DNA of 11,757 nt from an uncultured bacterium. GTDB lineage: Bacteria > Patescibacteria > JAEDAM01 > Absconditabacterales > Absconditicoccaceae. The notes under the pieces are model-generated. The model searched no databases and was not told the DNA's origin. It was given only the letters and a program-made list of their open reading frames with translations. Below are positions 1-6,651 of the stretch, piece by piece (within the stretch, counting starts at the first letter, position 1; each line of letters begins with the position of its first letter). The stretch lies in contig CALFEN010000124.1 of the NCBI GenBank assembly GCA_937950065.1, positions 1 to 11,757 of the forward strand. Direction: 5' to 3'. The translations under genes were made by a program, and so were the position numbers.

Positions 1-42
1 TATTTAGTTAAAATTGCTTTAGTAGTAAATCAATAAATAGAA

Positions 43-67
43 ATAGCGGCCGGGGGCCGGCCGCTAT
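43..67 (-). terminator. GC-rich hairpin downstream of the first gene
   Basis: A perfect 11-bp inverted repeat (43-53 with 57-67) closes a 3-nt loop; on the minus strand it is followed by a T-rich tract (TTTCTATTTATTG). It lies just beyond the stop of the minus-strand gene at 85-384. A second small perfect hairpin, AGTCCG/CGGACT (70-84), sits between that stop and this one. Together they look like a rho-independent terminator. The G+C richness of the stem is unlike anything in the AT-rich host genes. Confidence 0.7.
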
Positions 68-84
68 CAAGTCCGTAGCGGACT

Positions 85-384
85 TTATGAGGCGGAGTCA
101 GGAGAAGGAGGGAAGAACACTATCTCGAAGGGGGGAAGCCCTTCTTCTTGTGGTCTGTCGTAGAATTCCAGATAGAGGTTCCCGTATTTCATCCGAACGC
201 CACTGTTTTGGAAGATATCAACGATTTTGGCAAAGCCTAGGAACTCGGAGTTCTTGGCGATGCAGCGAAGTATTTGTGGCGTGACCCTTATGCAGACAAT
301 CCTTTTGCCACCTTGCGTTGAGGTGTGGATTTCCTGCATAAGCTTCCCCACCAGAGACTTAATTCTCTTTTCTTCCGAGATCAT
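85..384 (-). CDS. hypothetical protein, 99 aa, GC-richer and without TGA glycine codons
   Basis: An intact minus-strand frame from ATG at 384 to TAA at 85-87. I do not recognise the family. The protein is soluble-looking, with no signal peptide or membrane segment: a charged helical N-terminus (MISEEKRIKSLVGKLMQEI), a middle with alternating hydrophobic residues, and a proline-rich end (EEGLPPFEIVFFPPSPDSAS). The start is supported by a purine-rich AAAGGGG about 6 nt upstream of ATG, a Shine-Dalgarno-like signal that the surrounding genes lack. Its glycines use GGN only. Sample composition is 27 G/C of 60 at 181-240, against 11 of 60 at 7261-7320 in dnaX. Terminator hairpins follow the stop. 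I infer an imported gene from a standard-code donor; a spurious frame is less likely given the start signal, terminators and intact length. Confidence 0.6.
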   Translation of the reverse strand: MISEEKRIKSLVGKLMQEIHTSTQGGKRIVCIRVTPQILRCIAKNSEFLGFAKIVDIFQNSGVRMKYGNLYLEFYDRPQEEGLPPFEIVFFPPSPDSAS

Positions 385-418
385 GATGCACCCCTTTAAG
401 GTTTTTTAGGTTGTAGGA

Positions 419-434
419 AAGAGGTATCCCTCTT
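419..434. repeat. small inverted repeat in the 5' region of the 99-aa gene
   Basis: AAGAGG / CCTCTT form a perfect 6-bp stem with a 4-nt loop, 35 nt upstream of the ATG at 384. It could be a leader hairpin or an operator for the minus-strand gene. An AT-rich stretch just upstream on the minus strand (about 435-470) could hold its promoter, but no clear -35/-10 pair is seen. Confidence 0.35.
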
Positions 435-476
435 AAGTTATATTTTATACATACAAAATATAATTTAAGAAAAATA

Positions 477-506
477 AAAAGCCTCTACCATCCGGTAGAA
501 GCTTTT
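477..506. terminator. bidirectional-looking terminator hairpin
   Basis: A 13-bp near-perfect stem, AAAAGCCTCTACC (477-489) against GGTAGAAGCTTTT (494-506), has one mismatched position and a 4-nt loop. T-rich runs follow it on both strands. No clear plus-strand gene precedes it; on the minus strand it would end a transcript crossing the GC-richer patch at about 541-606. Confidence 0.6.
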
Positions 507-528
507 AGTTATTTTTTGTATTGATTTT

Positions 529-603
529 TTATATAACTAAAATATCCACCGGTTTGGTAGTCTGATAAATCACGAGCACGAGGGCGAATTTACCAATAGA
601 CAT
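529..603 (-). other. possible 24-aa micro-ORF or small RNA in a GC-richer patch
   Basis: A minus-strand frame from ATG (603) to TAA (529-531) encodes MSIGKFALVLVIYQTTKPVD plus four residues. The patch at about 545-600 is clearly GC-richer than its flanks and is followed on the minus strand by a strong terminator hairpin (477-506). That suggests a short transcript here, coding or not. There is no ribosome binding site. I recognise no tRNA fold and no protein family. It includes a tandem CACGAGCACGAG on the plus strand. Confidence 0.2.
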
Positions 604-697
604 TAGATATTTTAATTTAAATAAATATAGGCTATATATATTGATATTTTTTAAAAAATCAAGAAGAAGTTTTGGATAAAAATTAAATAAAAATCTC

Positions 698-725
698 TTG
701 ATTTTATTATCAAAATAAATATATT
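698..725 (+). promoter_or_regulatory. promoter for the rpsO-rpsA unit
   Basis: A sigma-70-like pair, TTGATT (698-703) and TATATT (720-725), has a 16-bp spacer. Transcription would start near 732, exactly where the structured leader begins, giving a leader of about 160 nt before the rpsO start codon. Confidence 0.55.
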
Positions 726-730
726 ATTAG

Positions 731-862
731 ATACTGGATGAATATCCATTTGTCTAGTATTTAATAGGTCTAAATGGTGTAAAAATACACTATTAACACC
801 CTTGAAGCTCATCTACAAAATAGCTTTGACCCTATTTTGGACAAATCTAAATCAAGGGCAAA
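731..862 (+). ncRNA. structured rpsO leader, probable S15-responsive regulatory RNA
   Basis: Several nested complementary segments precede rpsO. ATTTGTC (748-754) pairs with GACAAAT (840-846). Inside it, AATAGGTC (763-770) pairs with GACCCTATT (828-836) with one bulge. That stem encloses two hairpins, GGTGT/ACACC (776-780/796-800) and AAGCT/AGCTT (805-809/822-826), so the fold is a three-way junction. In addition CCCTTGA (799-805), at the junction, is complementary to TCAAGGG (852-858) near the start codon, which would make a pseudoknot or an alternative fold. Known rpsO leaders in several bacteria bind S15 through three-way junctions or pseudoknots and shut down translation. Assignment to S15 control is inference; the complementarity is seen directly. 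Confidence 0.55.
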
Positions 863-892
863 AAAATATTTTATTATTTAAAAAACATTTTG

Positions 893-1153
893 ATGAAGCA
901 AGAACTTCAAGAATTTTTAAAACCTTTCCAGAGGCACGACAAAGATAATGGTTCCCCAGAAGTGCAAATCGCTATATTAAGTTTTGAGATCTCATTATTG
1001 CAATCTCATCTTGAGGCACATTCAAACGACATAGATGCAAAAAGAAGTCTTTTGAAGAAAGTAGCAAGAAGAAGGAAATATTTGAAATATCTAAAAGATA
1101 ATTCTCTTGAAAGATATACATTGGTTTCAAAAAAACTTAAATTGAAAATCTAA
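893..1153 (+). CDS. rpsO: 30S ribosomal protein S15 (uS15)
   Basis: S15 is a primary-binding small-subunit protein that contacts the 16S rRNA central domain and bridges to the large subunit. The 86-aa product matches the usual 85-90 aa. It has the family's NGSPEVQIAIL motif (about residues 20-30), the following helix with the SHLEAHSND segment that binds rRNA, and the basic RSLLKKVARRRKYLKYL segment with C-terminal LERYTLVSKKL. I chose ATG at 893; a TTG directly before it (890) is in frame but less likely. There is no Shine-Dalgarno sequence, and the upstream stretch is AT-rich. The frame holds no TGA codon. A structured leader lies directly upstream and rpsA follows after 68 nt, so the two probably share a transcript. 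Confidence 0.95.
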   Translation: MKQELQEFLKPFQRHDKDNGSPEVQIAILSFEISLLQSHLEAHSNDIDAKRSLLKKVARRRKYLKYLKDNSLERYTLVSKKLKLKI

Positions 1154-1221
1154 TTTGGGAAGCATTTTTGGCTTTTGCAAAGGTAGTAATTTTTTTATAT
1201 CCTTAATTTTTATATTTTAAG

Positions 1222-2487
1222 ATGACAACAAAAAATCTTATAGACCAAATCAAGTCTTGAGAGATCAAAATCCCTGTGATCAAAGAGTGAGTGAAAATCA
1301 AAGGGAAAATCTTGAAAAGAGTAGAGACTTGAATATTGGTAGATTGTGAGAAAGGCTCATTCACAGGTCTGATACTTCCAAAAGAAGTGAAAGAACTAGA
1401 AAGAAAGTGAGAAGATCTTACACCAGGTGTGGAGATAGAAGCAGAAGTTCTAAATCCAGATTTGATGGAAGATGAATGATATTTTATAATCTCTATTTCA
1501 AAATTGTTGCAATACGATTACTGGAATCAGATTGTAGAAAAAATCAAGAAAGACGAAGTAATTACAGTAGTTCCTACTGAAGCAAATTTATGATGATTAT
1601 TGGTAGATATATTGGGAATCAAATGATTTATCCCATTATCACAGCTTGCTCCTGTAAATTATCCAAGAGTAGAAGACGGTGATCAGGAAAAAATCTTTGA
1701 CAAGATAATAGCATTAATTTGAAAAGAATTTAAAGTAAGAATAATAAATATTGACGAAGATAATAAGAGAATGATTTTCTCTGAAAGAGAAGCTTTGAGA
1801 GAAGAAAGAGAAGAAATAATGTCTACTTTGGACATAGGAAGTGAATATGAATGAATAATAAGTTGAGTTTCAAGCTACTGACTATTTGTAACAATCGGCG
1901 GTGGTATAGAATGACTTGTTCATATCTCAGAAATCACTTACTGACACGTAGACAGTATAGAAAGATTTGGTAAGGTTGGGAAGAAGATAAAAGTAAAAGT
2001 TATCTGACTAGATGATGGTAAAATCTCTTTATCTATCAAACAATTGAAACCAGATCCATGGTCTTTGATCCCTGACAAAGTAAAAGAATGAGATGAAGTT
2101 ACTGGTGAAGTAATAAGATTCGTACCTTATGGTGCATTCATCAGAGTTTTTGAAGATATCAACTGACTTATCCACTTGAGTGAGATAGCAGCTTGAAGAA
2201 ATATCTCAAACCCTGCTGAAGTCCTTAGACTTTGACAGGTAGTTAAAGCTAGAGTTATCCTCCTTGATATGGATAAAAGAAAAATAGGTTTGACTATCAA
2301 AGGTTTGAATAAGGAAATAGATCAACAGATAGAATCTGCAGAGAAGAAACCTTATAAAAAAACTTATAAAAAAATAGTAAAATCTGAAGACGAAACTCCT
2401 GCCAAAGCAGTAGAAAAAACTGAAGAAACTACAGAGAAATCTGTAAAAAAATCTTCTAAAAAAGAAGACGCAGAAACTCAAGAATAA
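1222..2487 (+). CDS. rpsA: 30S ribosomal protein S1 (bS1), four S1 domains, 19 in-frame TGA glycines
   Basis: bS1 holds mRNA on the 30S subunit and melts structure at starts. With TGA read as Gly, the frame runs from ATG 1222 to TAA 2485-2487, 421 aa. Four S1/OB-fold domains lie at about 21-95, 108-187, 205-274 and 289-361. The last two carry the clearest signatures, SYGLFVTIGGGIEGLVHISE and PYGAFIRV...NGLIHLSEIA, while the first two are more divergent. The tail from about 362 is Lys/Glu/Thr-rich and likely disordered. TGA is found at 19 glycines against 17 GGN, including the invariant glycines of domains 3 and 4; this is the best evidence in the window for code 25. Escherichia coli S1 has six domains; four is common in many other bacteria. 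It follows rpsO and ends at a terminator. Confidence 0.95.
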
Positions 2488-2507
2488 TATAGCTTTTAGC
2501 TAAAAAT

Positions 2508-2537
2508 AAAAAACTGTCTATGGAGGCAGTTTTTTTT
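2508..2537 (+). terminator. rho-independent terminator after rpsA
   Basis: ACTGTCT / AGGCAGT form a 7-bp stem (one G-T pair) with an ATGG loop, followed by a run of eight T, 25-30 nt beyond the rpsA stop. It closes the rpsO-rpsA unit. Confidence 0.85.
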
Positions 2538-2654
2538 GTTTGAGAAATAAGAGATATTGATTTAATACTTTTGAAGCCATATTTAATGACTTGATTTTTT
2601 GAATGAAATAATTAATAATATTTTGAGTTGATTTTAATTTTTTAAAGAAAAAAA

Positions 2655-2903
2655 ATGGGGTGAGTAGATAGTATTCCGACCTATAAGTGACAAACCATTA
2701 AATTTGATGATTTAAAATGATGATGGGTAGAAGGAAGTAGAGTGGAGTCAACTCTAAAGGACGCTAGACGTGAGGTTTTATTTTGATTAGCATCTCCACA
2801 AGATTTTAAATATAGAGTTTTTTGTGAGGGGACTTGAGAAGTACTTGTGATTTGTTTGTCAGATATAGACTTTGAAAGTATACCATGAGGAACTGTACAA
2901 TAA
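2655..2903 (+). CDS. hypothetical protein, 82 aa
   Basis: Read with TGA as Gly, an open frame runs from ATG 2655 to TAA 2901-2903; under the standard code it is broken by seven TGA codons. I do not recognise the family. The product begins MGGVDSIPTYKGQTIKFDDL, has a charged middle (WVEGSRVESTLKDARREV) and ends ESIPGGTVQ; it has no signal peptide or membrane segment and looks like a small globular cytoplasmic protein. The start is preceded by an A-rich tract (AAAGAAAAAAA) with no Shine-Dalgarno sequence, like other host genes here. It lies alone between the rpsA terminator and a weak hairpin at 2943-2965. Several TGA fall next to aromatic or charged residues in a sensible protein, so the frame is probably real. 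Confidence 0.65.
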
Positions 2904-2942
2904 ATAAAATTAAATATAAATTATTCTAACTAAAAATTTTTT

Positions 2943-2969
2943 AAAAACTCAAAAAATAAGTTTTTTATA
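2943..2969 (+). terminator. weak hairpin with T tail after the 82-aa gene
   Basis: AAAAACT (2943-2949) and AGTTTTT (2959-2965) form an AT-rich 7-bp stem with a 9-nt loop and further T. It is weak in energy and is called mainly from position. Confidence 0.4.
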
Positions 2970-3026
2970 GTGACAAAATAGTCGTTTCGTCCAATCTGCA
3001 AATAGTATTTATAAAAATAGTTTATG

Positions 3027-3428
3027 ATGATAAAGGGTTTAAGTCATATTACATTATTGGTTAACGATTTGGATAAATCGTCAAAAATGCTAGAACATAT
3101 ATTTGACGCTAAACGTATTTATGACAGCGGAACAAAATCTTTTTCCATATCTATGGAAAGATTTTTTTTAATCTGAAAAATATGGGTAGTCTTGATGCAA
3201 TGAAAATCCTTGAGTTCCCAGACCTATAACCATATCGCTTTTAAAATCTCTGCTAAAGATTTTGAAATTTATCTTTGAAAAATAAAGTATCTTTGACTTG
3301 AGTTAATGCTTTCAAGACCAAGGATAAAGTGAGAGTGAAAATCTATTTATTTTTATGATTATGACAACCATCTCTTTGAACTTCATACAGGAACTTTGAA
3401 AAGCAGGCTAAAACTCTATTTGTCTTAA
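3027..3428 (+). CDS. fosX: FosX-type fosfomycin resistance epoxide hydrolase
   Basis: FosX hydrates the epoxide of fosfomycin, the MurA inhibitor, using Mn(II) and water. The frame from ATG 3027 gives 133 aa, the length of Listeria FosX; an ATG one codon earlier (3024) is also possible. It is a vicinal-oxygen-chelate (glyoxalase-fold) protein. The metal ligands are in place: His7 (GLSHITL), His69 (YNHIAF) and Glu118 (HLFELH). Glu44 (ISMERFF) matches the residue that acts as general base in FosX, which argues for hydrolase rather than the thiol transferases FosA/FosB. The RPRIKGEGKSIYFYDYDNHL stretch is typical. Six glycines use TGA, so the gene is fully adapted to code 25. It appears monocistronic. 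Activity on fosfomycin is inferred from the motifs. Confidence 0.88.
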
Positions 3429-3443
3429 AGTAACTTTTGAATA

Positions 3444-3467
3444 ATATAAATCTATATAGATTTATAT
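3444..3467. repeat. perfect 24-nt palindrome after fosX
   Basis: ATATAAATC / GATTTATAT flank TATATA to make a fully self-complementary 24-nt stretch 16 nt beyond the fosX stop and 40 nt beyond the end of the convergent nuclease gene. It probably acts as a terminator or transcript-end hairpin for one or both convergent genes, though no T run follows on either side. Confidence 0.4.
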
Positions 3468-3506
3468 CCTGATGGTCATGTTGTAAAAATGTGGGACTTG
3501 AAAAAG

Positions 3507-4421
3507 TTATATTTTAGTTTGTAAAAGCATATATTTCCTAAGTAAATAAGATTCCACAACTTCTCATCTCATTTTTATATTTATTAATTCTTTGATATCA
3601 TCATCATCTAATATCAATAAACATATTGATTTTTTTGATGAACTTCACCTTAATAAATCTATTTGTTTCTCCACTCATCTATCATTCAATCAATTCCTTG
3701 TAATCATTATTCAGAATCTTCATATTTCAGGCTTCTCCAAATATTTAAGTGTTGATATTATTGGTTCTTGTCATGCCTTATCTTTATAATTTTTGAATTC
3801 TACTGTCACAAATTTAGATTCATAATCTTTTTTTATCACATTTCACCAAAATGAATCTATAATTGAATCTGTTTCAATATTATTGTTGAGTATAATCAAA
3901 TCTCTAATATCTAATCAATTTTCAGTTTTAACTTGAACGTCATAAATAAATTCTTTAAAAGAATCTTGAAATAAGAATTTATTTGTTTTTTCTCCCCATA
4001 TTTCAAATTTCTTTGCTTCTTTAAATTTTTCACTATCATCTACAAATCATTTATTTTTTATTAACGATAATTCTTTTAACAAATCATCTCATTGTTTTAC
4101 TAAATCGGCGTTTATTATTTTAACTCCTAAATCATTAAGCAATTCTGTTGGTAATTTTAATCATTCAAATAATTTCTTTATATTTTGTCTTCAAGTATTA
4201 TTATTATTATTTTCACTTATAAAATCTTCCAAAACCATAAAATAAAATTGTTCATCATTGTTTTTTGCCTGTCTATCAAAAAAGTCTATATTTCCATTAG
4301 AATATGTTTGATTATCTATTTTCTGTAATTGTCTTATAAATTTAATTTTCTTATTGCCATCATAATATGGTGGTAAACTTCAAACTAAATATAAAGCAAG
4401 TTTTTTAATATCTATATTCAT
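3507..4421 (-). CDS. restriction-endonuclease-like protein (PD-(D/E)XK fold candidate), 304 aa
   Basis: The frame runs from ATG 4421 to TAA 3507-3509 with TGA read as Gly. The N-terminal half (about 1-160) is helical, charged and unrecognised. The C-terminal half looks like a PD-(D/E)XK nuclease core: DIRDLIILNN (Asp174), then a strand ending KFVTVEFKNYKDK with Glu208-x-Lys210, followed by GRFGIMITRNG and a helix, then SICLLILDDDDIKELI. This order is familiar from solitary proteins annotated as restriction endonucleases in bacterial and archaeal genomes. No methyltransferase, specificity subunit or helicase adjoins it. A good promoter lies just upstream (4452-4479), so it is likely transcribed on its own. 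The fold is moderately sure; a defence role is inference. Confidence 0.6.
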
Positions 4422-4451
4422 TATTTTATCATAAAATATTATCTTTATATG

Positions 4452-4479
4452 ATTATAATTAAAATAAAAAATAAAACAA
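4452..4479 (-). promoter_or_regulatory. promoter for the nuclease-like gene
   Basis: On the minus strand, TTGTTT (4479-4474) and TATAAT (4457-4452) have a 16-bp spacer, in the short gap between ruvC and the nuclease gene. The start codon is 30 nt downstream of the -10 box. A hairpin-like palindrome, ATTTTA/TAAAAT (about 4423-4437), lies between the two. Confidence 0.55.
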
Positions 4480-4484
4480 GTTTT

Positions 4485-4961
4485 TTATTCTTTATACAGT
4501 CTTTTGGCTAAAAAAGCCAATCCCAACGCATCTGCACTATCATTGTATTGCGGCATATTCTTTAGTCAGTAGATTTTCATTACAAAATTTTGGACAAGTA
4601 TTTTTTCTGCTTTTCAGTTGCCTGTTATGTTTTTTTTGAGCTCTGTCGGCGTAAATTCCAAAATTTCTATATTATTCTTTAATGCTTGTATTATAACATT
4701 TCATCTCATACCAAACACAAATTCAGCGTTTGCCTGATTAAATTTTGTAAAAAAAAGTTTTTCCATTCAGATAGCTTTGATTTTGTATTTTCACAAAAAT
4801 TCTTCAAAAAAATTATTGATTTCTAGCATCCTCTGGAAATATTTTTCCCTGTCCAAATTTTTTTCATTTATCAAAACAATCCCTGCATCTATTATGCTGA
4901 GATCGTCTTTTATAAGTGCGTATCCAAGTTTGCGGACGCCGGGATCTATACCAAGAAACAT
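4485..4961 (-). CDS. ruvC: Holliday junction resolvase RuvC
   Basis: RuvC cuts Holliday junctions during recombinational repair. With TGA as Gly the frame gives 158 aa, the family length. The RNase-H-like core is complete, with four catalytic acids in place: Asp6 (GIDPGVRKLGYAL), Glu67 (GMEKLFF), Asp141 and Asp144 (YNDSADALGLAF). The conserved NQANAEFVFGMRGNV and TPTELKKNITGNGKAEK segments are also present. It begins 8 nt after the stop of the 5'-3' exonuclease gene, so the two probably form a repair operon. The start context is TACAAAAAATG with no Shine-Dalgarno sequence, identical to that of dnaX and proB. No ruvA or ruvB is in the window. Confidence 0.93.
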
Positions 4962-4969
4962 TTTTTGTA

Positions 4970-5857
4970 TTAAAATAATGAAAGCTGCTCTCCAGACTGA
5001 TAAAGTTTTCTCAAATTATCAATTATATTTTCTGCTGATTTAAAGCCAAGTTTATTTTTTAAAATCTCTCTATAAAGGTCAAAATCTATCTCTAATTTTA
5101 AATTATCTATTTTTAATTCTTGTAGTTCGTCTATCTGATAAAGTTGGATAAGAGATTTGCTATTAAACAAAGTTTCTTTTTGTTCAAGAAGTTTTTCTCT
5201 GACAGATGCAGATACTTCATCAATATTTTTGTATATTTCATCTATATAACAATATTTGGAGATAAGATCCTGTGCGGTCTTTTTTCCTATTCATTTGACG
5301 CCGGGCACGTTGTCGCTGGCATCACCTACCAAAGCAAGATAATCTACAATACATTTTGGTTCAAAGCCAAATTCTCATACAAACCTGTCTCTATCAGTTA
5401 TTTCAGCTTTTGATGAATCACTAAAAAAAATATTTTTGTCTATAAGCTGCTTTAGATCCTTATCCAGAGACTCTATAAATATTTGAGTATTTTCATTTTT
5501 TACATTATTTGCGATACTGTAAATTATATCATCGGCTTCATATCATGGTATTTCATAGCAATTCATATTTAGATCTTTTACAATGTTTTTTATGATTCAT
5601 ATCTGATTTTTGAAATCATCGGAGATTTCGGGTCTGTTTGCTTTGTATTCAGCGTATTGCTGGTGTCTCAATGTTTTGGTAGGACCATCCCAGGCCACTA
5701 CAAAAAAATCAGGTCTATTTTGGAAAAGTTTAAAAACCATTCTAAAAAATCCAAAAACAGCGTTCATATTTTCACCTGTTTTGCCTGTGATTTCTGGGAG
5801 GGCGTGATATGCTCTGTACATATATCAGCTACCGTCAAGTATATATAATTTTTGCAT
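4970..5857 (-). CDS. stand-alone 5'-3' exonuclease (DNA polymerase I N-terminal type)
   Basis: The protein removes RNA primers and 5' flaps. Read with TGA as Gly it is 295 aa from ATG 5857, the length of a polymerase I 5'-nuclease domain without the polymerase. Motifs in order: LDGSGYMYRAYHAL (Asp8), VVAWDGPTKTLRHQQYAEYK (Asp57, substrate-binding Arg/Lys/Tyr), YEADDII (107-112), LDKDLKQLID (Asp132, Asp134), VGDASDNVPGVKGIGKKTA (Asp179, Asp182 and the helix-3-turn-helix DNA-binding motif). The residue before the first Asp of the DKD motif is Leu, where Gly is usual. The C-terminus ends EQLSLF. ruvC follows after 8 nt. Whether the cell also has a separate PolA polymerase cannot be seen here. 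Confidence 0.92.
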
Positions 5858-6183
5858 TCTATTTTTTTTGAGAAATAATTATATAATTTAACTAAATAAC
5901 AAACTTTTACAAGAGATAATTTTATCTTCTAAATTTTTTAATGCCAATTACGAAGTTTACGTACATTGTATTGTTTCATGTCATTGTTTTTATTACTTAC
6001 TTTGTTCCCGCTCTAAATATAAAAAAACAATGAGGTCATAATTTTTTGTTGCCTGTGCTTCTCAAAATGACCTCATTGTGGGAGAAAAAATTAAAAAATA
6101 TATTTAACTTCGCTTTTTTAATATCGAAAAAATTTAAATCCCGATATGTTTAGATTTTGGATTTTGCATTATTAAAAATAAAA
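5858..6183. other. 326-bp gene-free spacer
   Basis: Between the exonuclease gene and the Nudix pair I see no convincing gene. The stretch holds a TATAAT-like element at about 5880 that may serve the exonuclease gene without a clear -35, the 13-bp inverted repeat at 6027-6079, and a short ATATCG/CGATAT repeat (6121-6126/6142-6147). A plus-strand frame at 5941-6153 is listed among the rejected items. Confidence 0.6.
6027..6079. repeat. 13-bp inverted repeat, possible REP-like palindrome or minus-strand terminator
   Basis: ACAATGAGGTCAT (6027-6039) and ATGACCTCATTGT (6067-6079) are perfect inverted copies around a 27-nt loop. On the minus strand the hairpin is followed by a T-rich run, so it could terminate the Nudix transcript about 100 nt after its last stop. 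The GAGGTCATTTTGAG wording and the extra outer TCCC/GGGA complement also recall dispersed palindromic elements found between genes in many bacteria. One copy only is visible here. Confidence 0.6.
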
Positions 6184-6630
6184 TTATTCCCATCCATATT
6201 CACTGTAAAATATATTATTACGTATATTTTGTATAGCAAATTTTATAGCAGGAATGAGATTTGAAGGTAAATTATCCATATCACACCATTCTAATTTCTC
6301 ACATTTGTGAGGTTCTGCATTTATAAAATCTCATTTCCACTTATCACAAAGGAAATAAGCATCAACCCCTTGAGATTGATCTATCTCTGCCTTTCTCTGC
6401 ATAATATGTACTACTTTGATATCATCTGGACTCAAAATTATTCATCATTCTTCATTTGTTTCTCTTATCATACCTTGAGTGAAAGTTTCATTATTTTCTA
6501 CATGTCATGAAATCAATCAATAATATCCATCAAAATAACCTGTATTTTTTCTTTTTAATAATAGTATGCTATTATCCCTGACAGGGAGCAAAAAACATGA
6601 AACAATATTTGTATGTCTATTTATTCCCAT
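6184..6630 (-). CDS. Nudix hydrolase with an intact Nudix box
   Basis: Nudix enzymes cleave nucleoside diphosphates linked to another moiety, often to clear damaged nucleotides. The frame runs from ATG 6630 to TAA 6184-6186, 148 aa. The Nudix box at residues 42-64 fits G-x5-E-x7-R-E-U-x-E-E-x-G-U exactly: Gly42, Glu48, Arg56-Glu57, Glu60-Glu61, Gly63, Ile64. Several of its glycines are TGA codons, so the enzyme exists only under code 25. The substrate cannot be read from the sequence. It starts 21 nt after the stop of a closely similar Nudix gene (6652-7095), with shared GLISGHV and FYSE motifs near the same positions. This points to a tandem duplication in one operon. Confidence 0.88.
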
Positions 6631-6651
6631 ATCTTTCTATTCTTTTAAACG

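Noticed and set aside
541..600. A tRNA gene suggested by GGTTTGGTAG and GGGCGAATTTACC
   Set aside because: No acceptor, anticodon or T-arm pairing could be laid out; only a 4-bp GGTA/TACC match is found.
1154..1221. A terminator between rpsO and rpsA (AAGC/GCTTTT)
   Set aside because: The stem has only four pairs; read-through into rpsA is more likely.
2206..2481. Minus-strand Phe/Ser-rich frame opposite the rpsA tail
   Set aside because: It mirrors the Lys/Glu-rich disordered tail of S1 and has no independent support.
5941..6153. Plus-strand 70-codon frame (code 25), MPITKFTYIVLFHVIVFITY and on, with a hydrophobic start
   Set aside because: It runs straight through both arms of the perfect inverted repeat at 6027-6079 and has no start signal or recognisable motif; open length alone is weak evidence in this AT-rich code-25 DNA.
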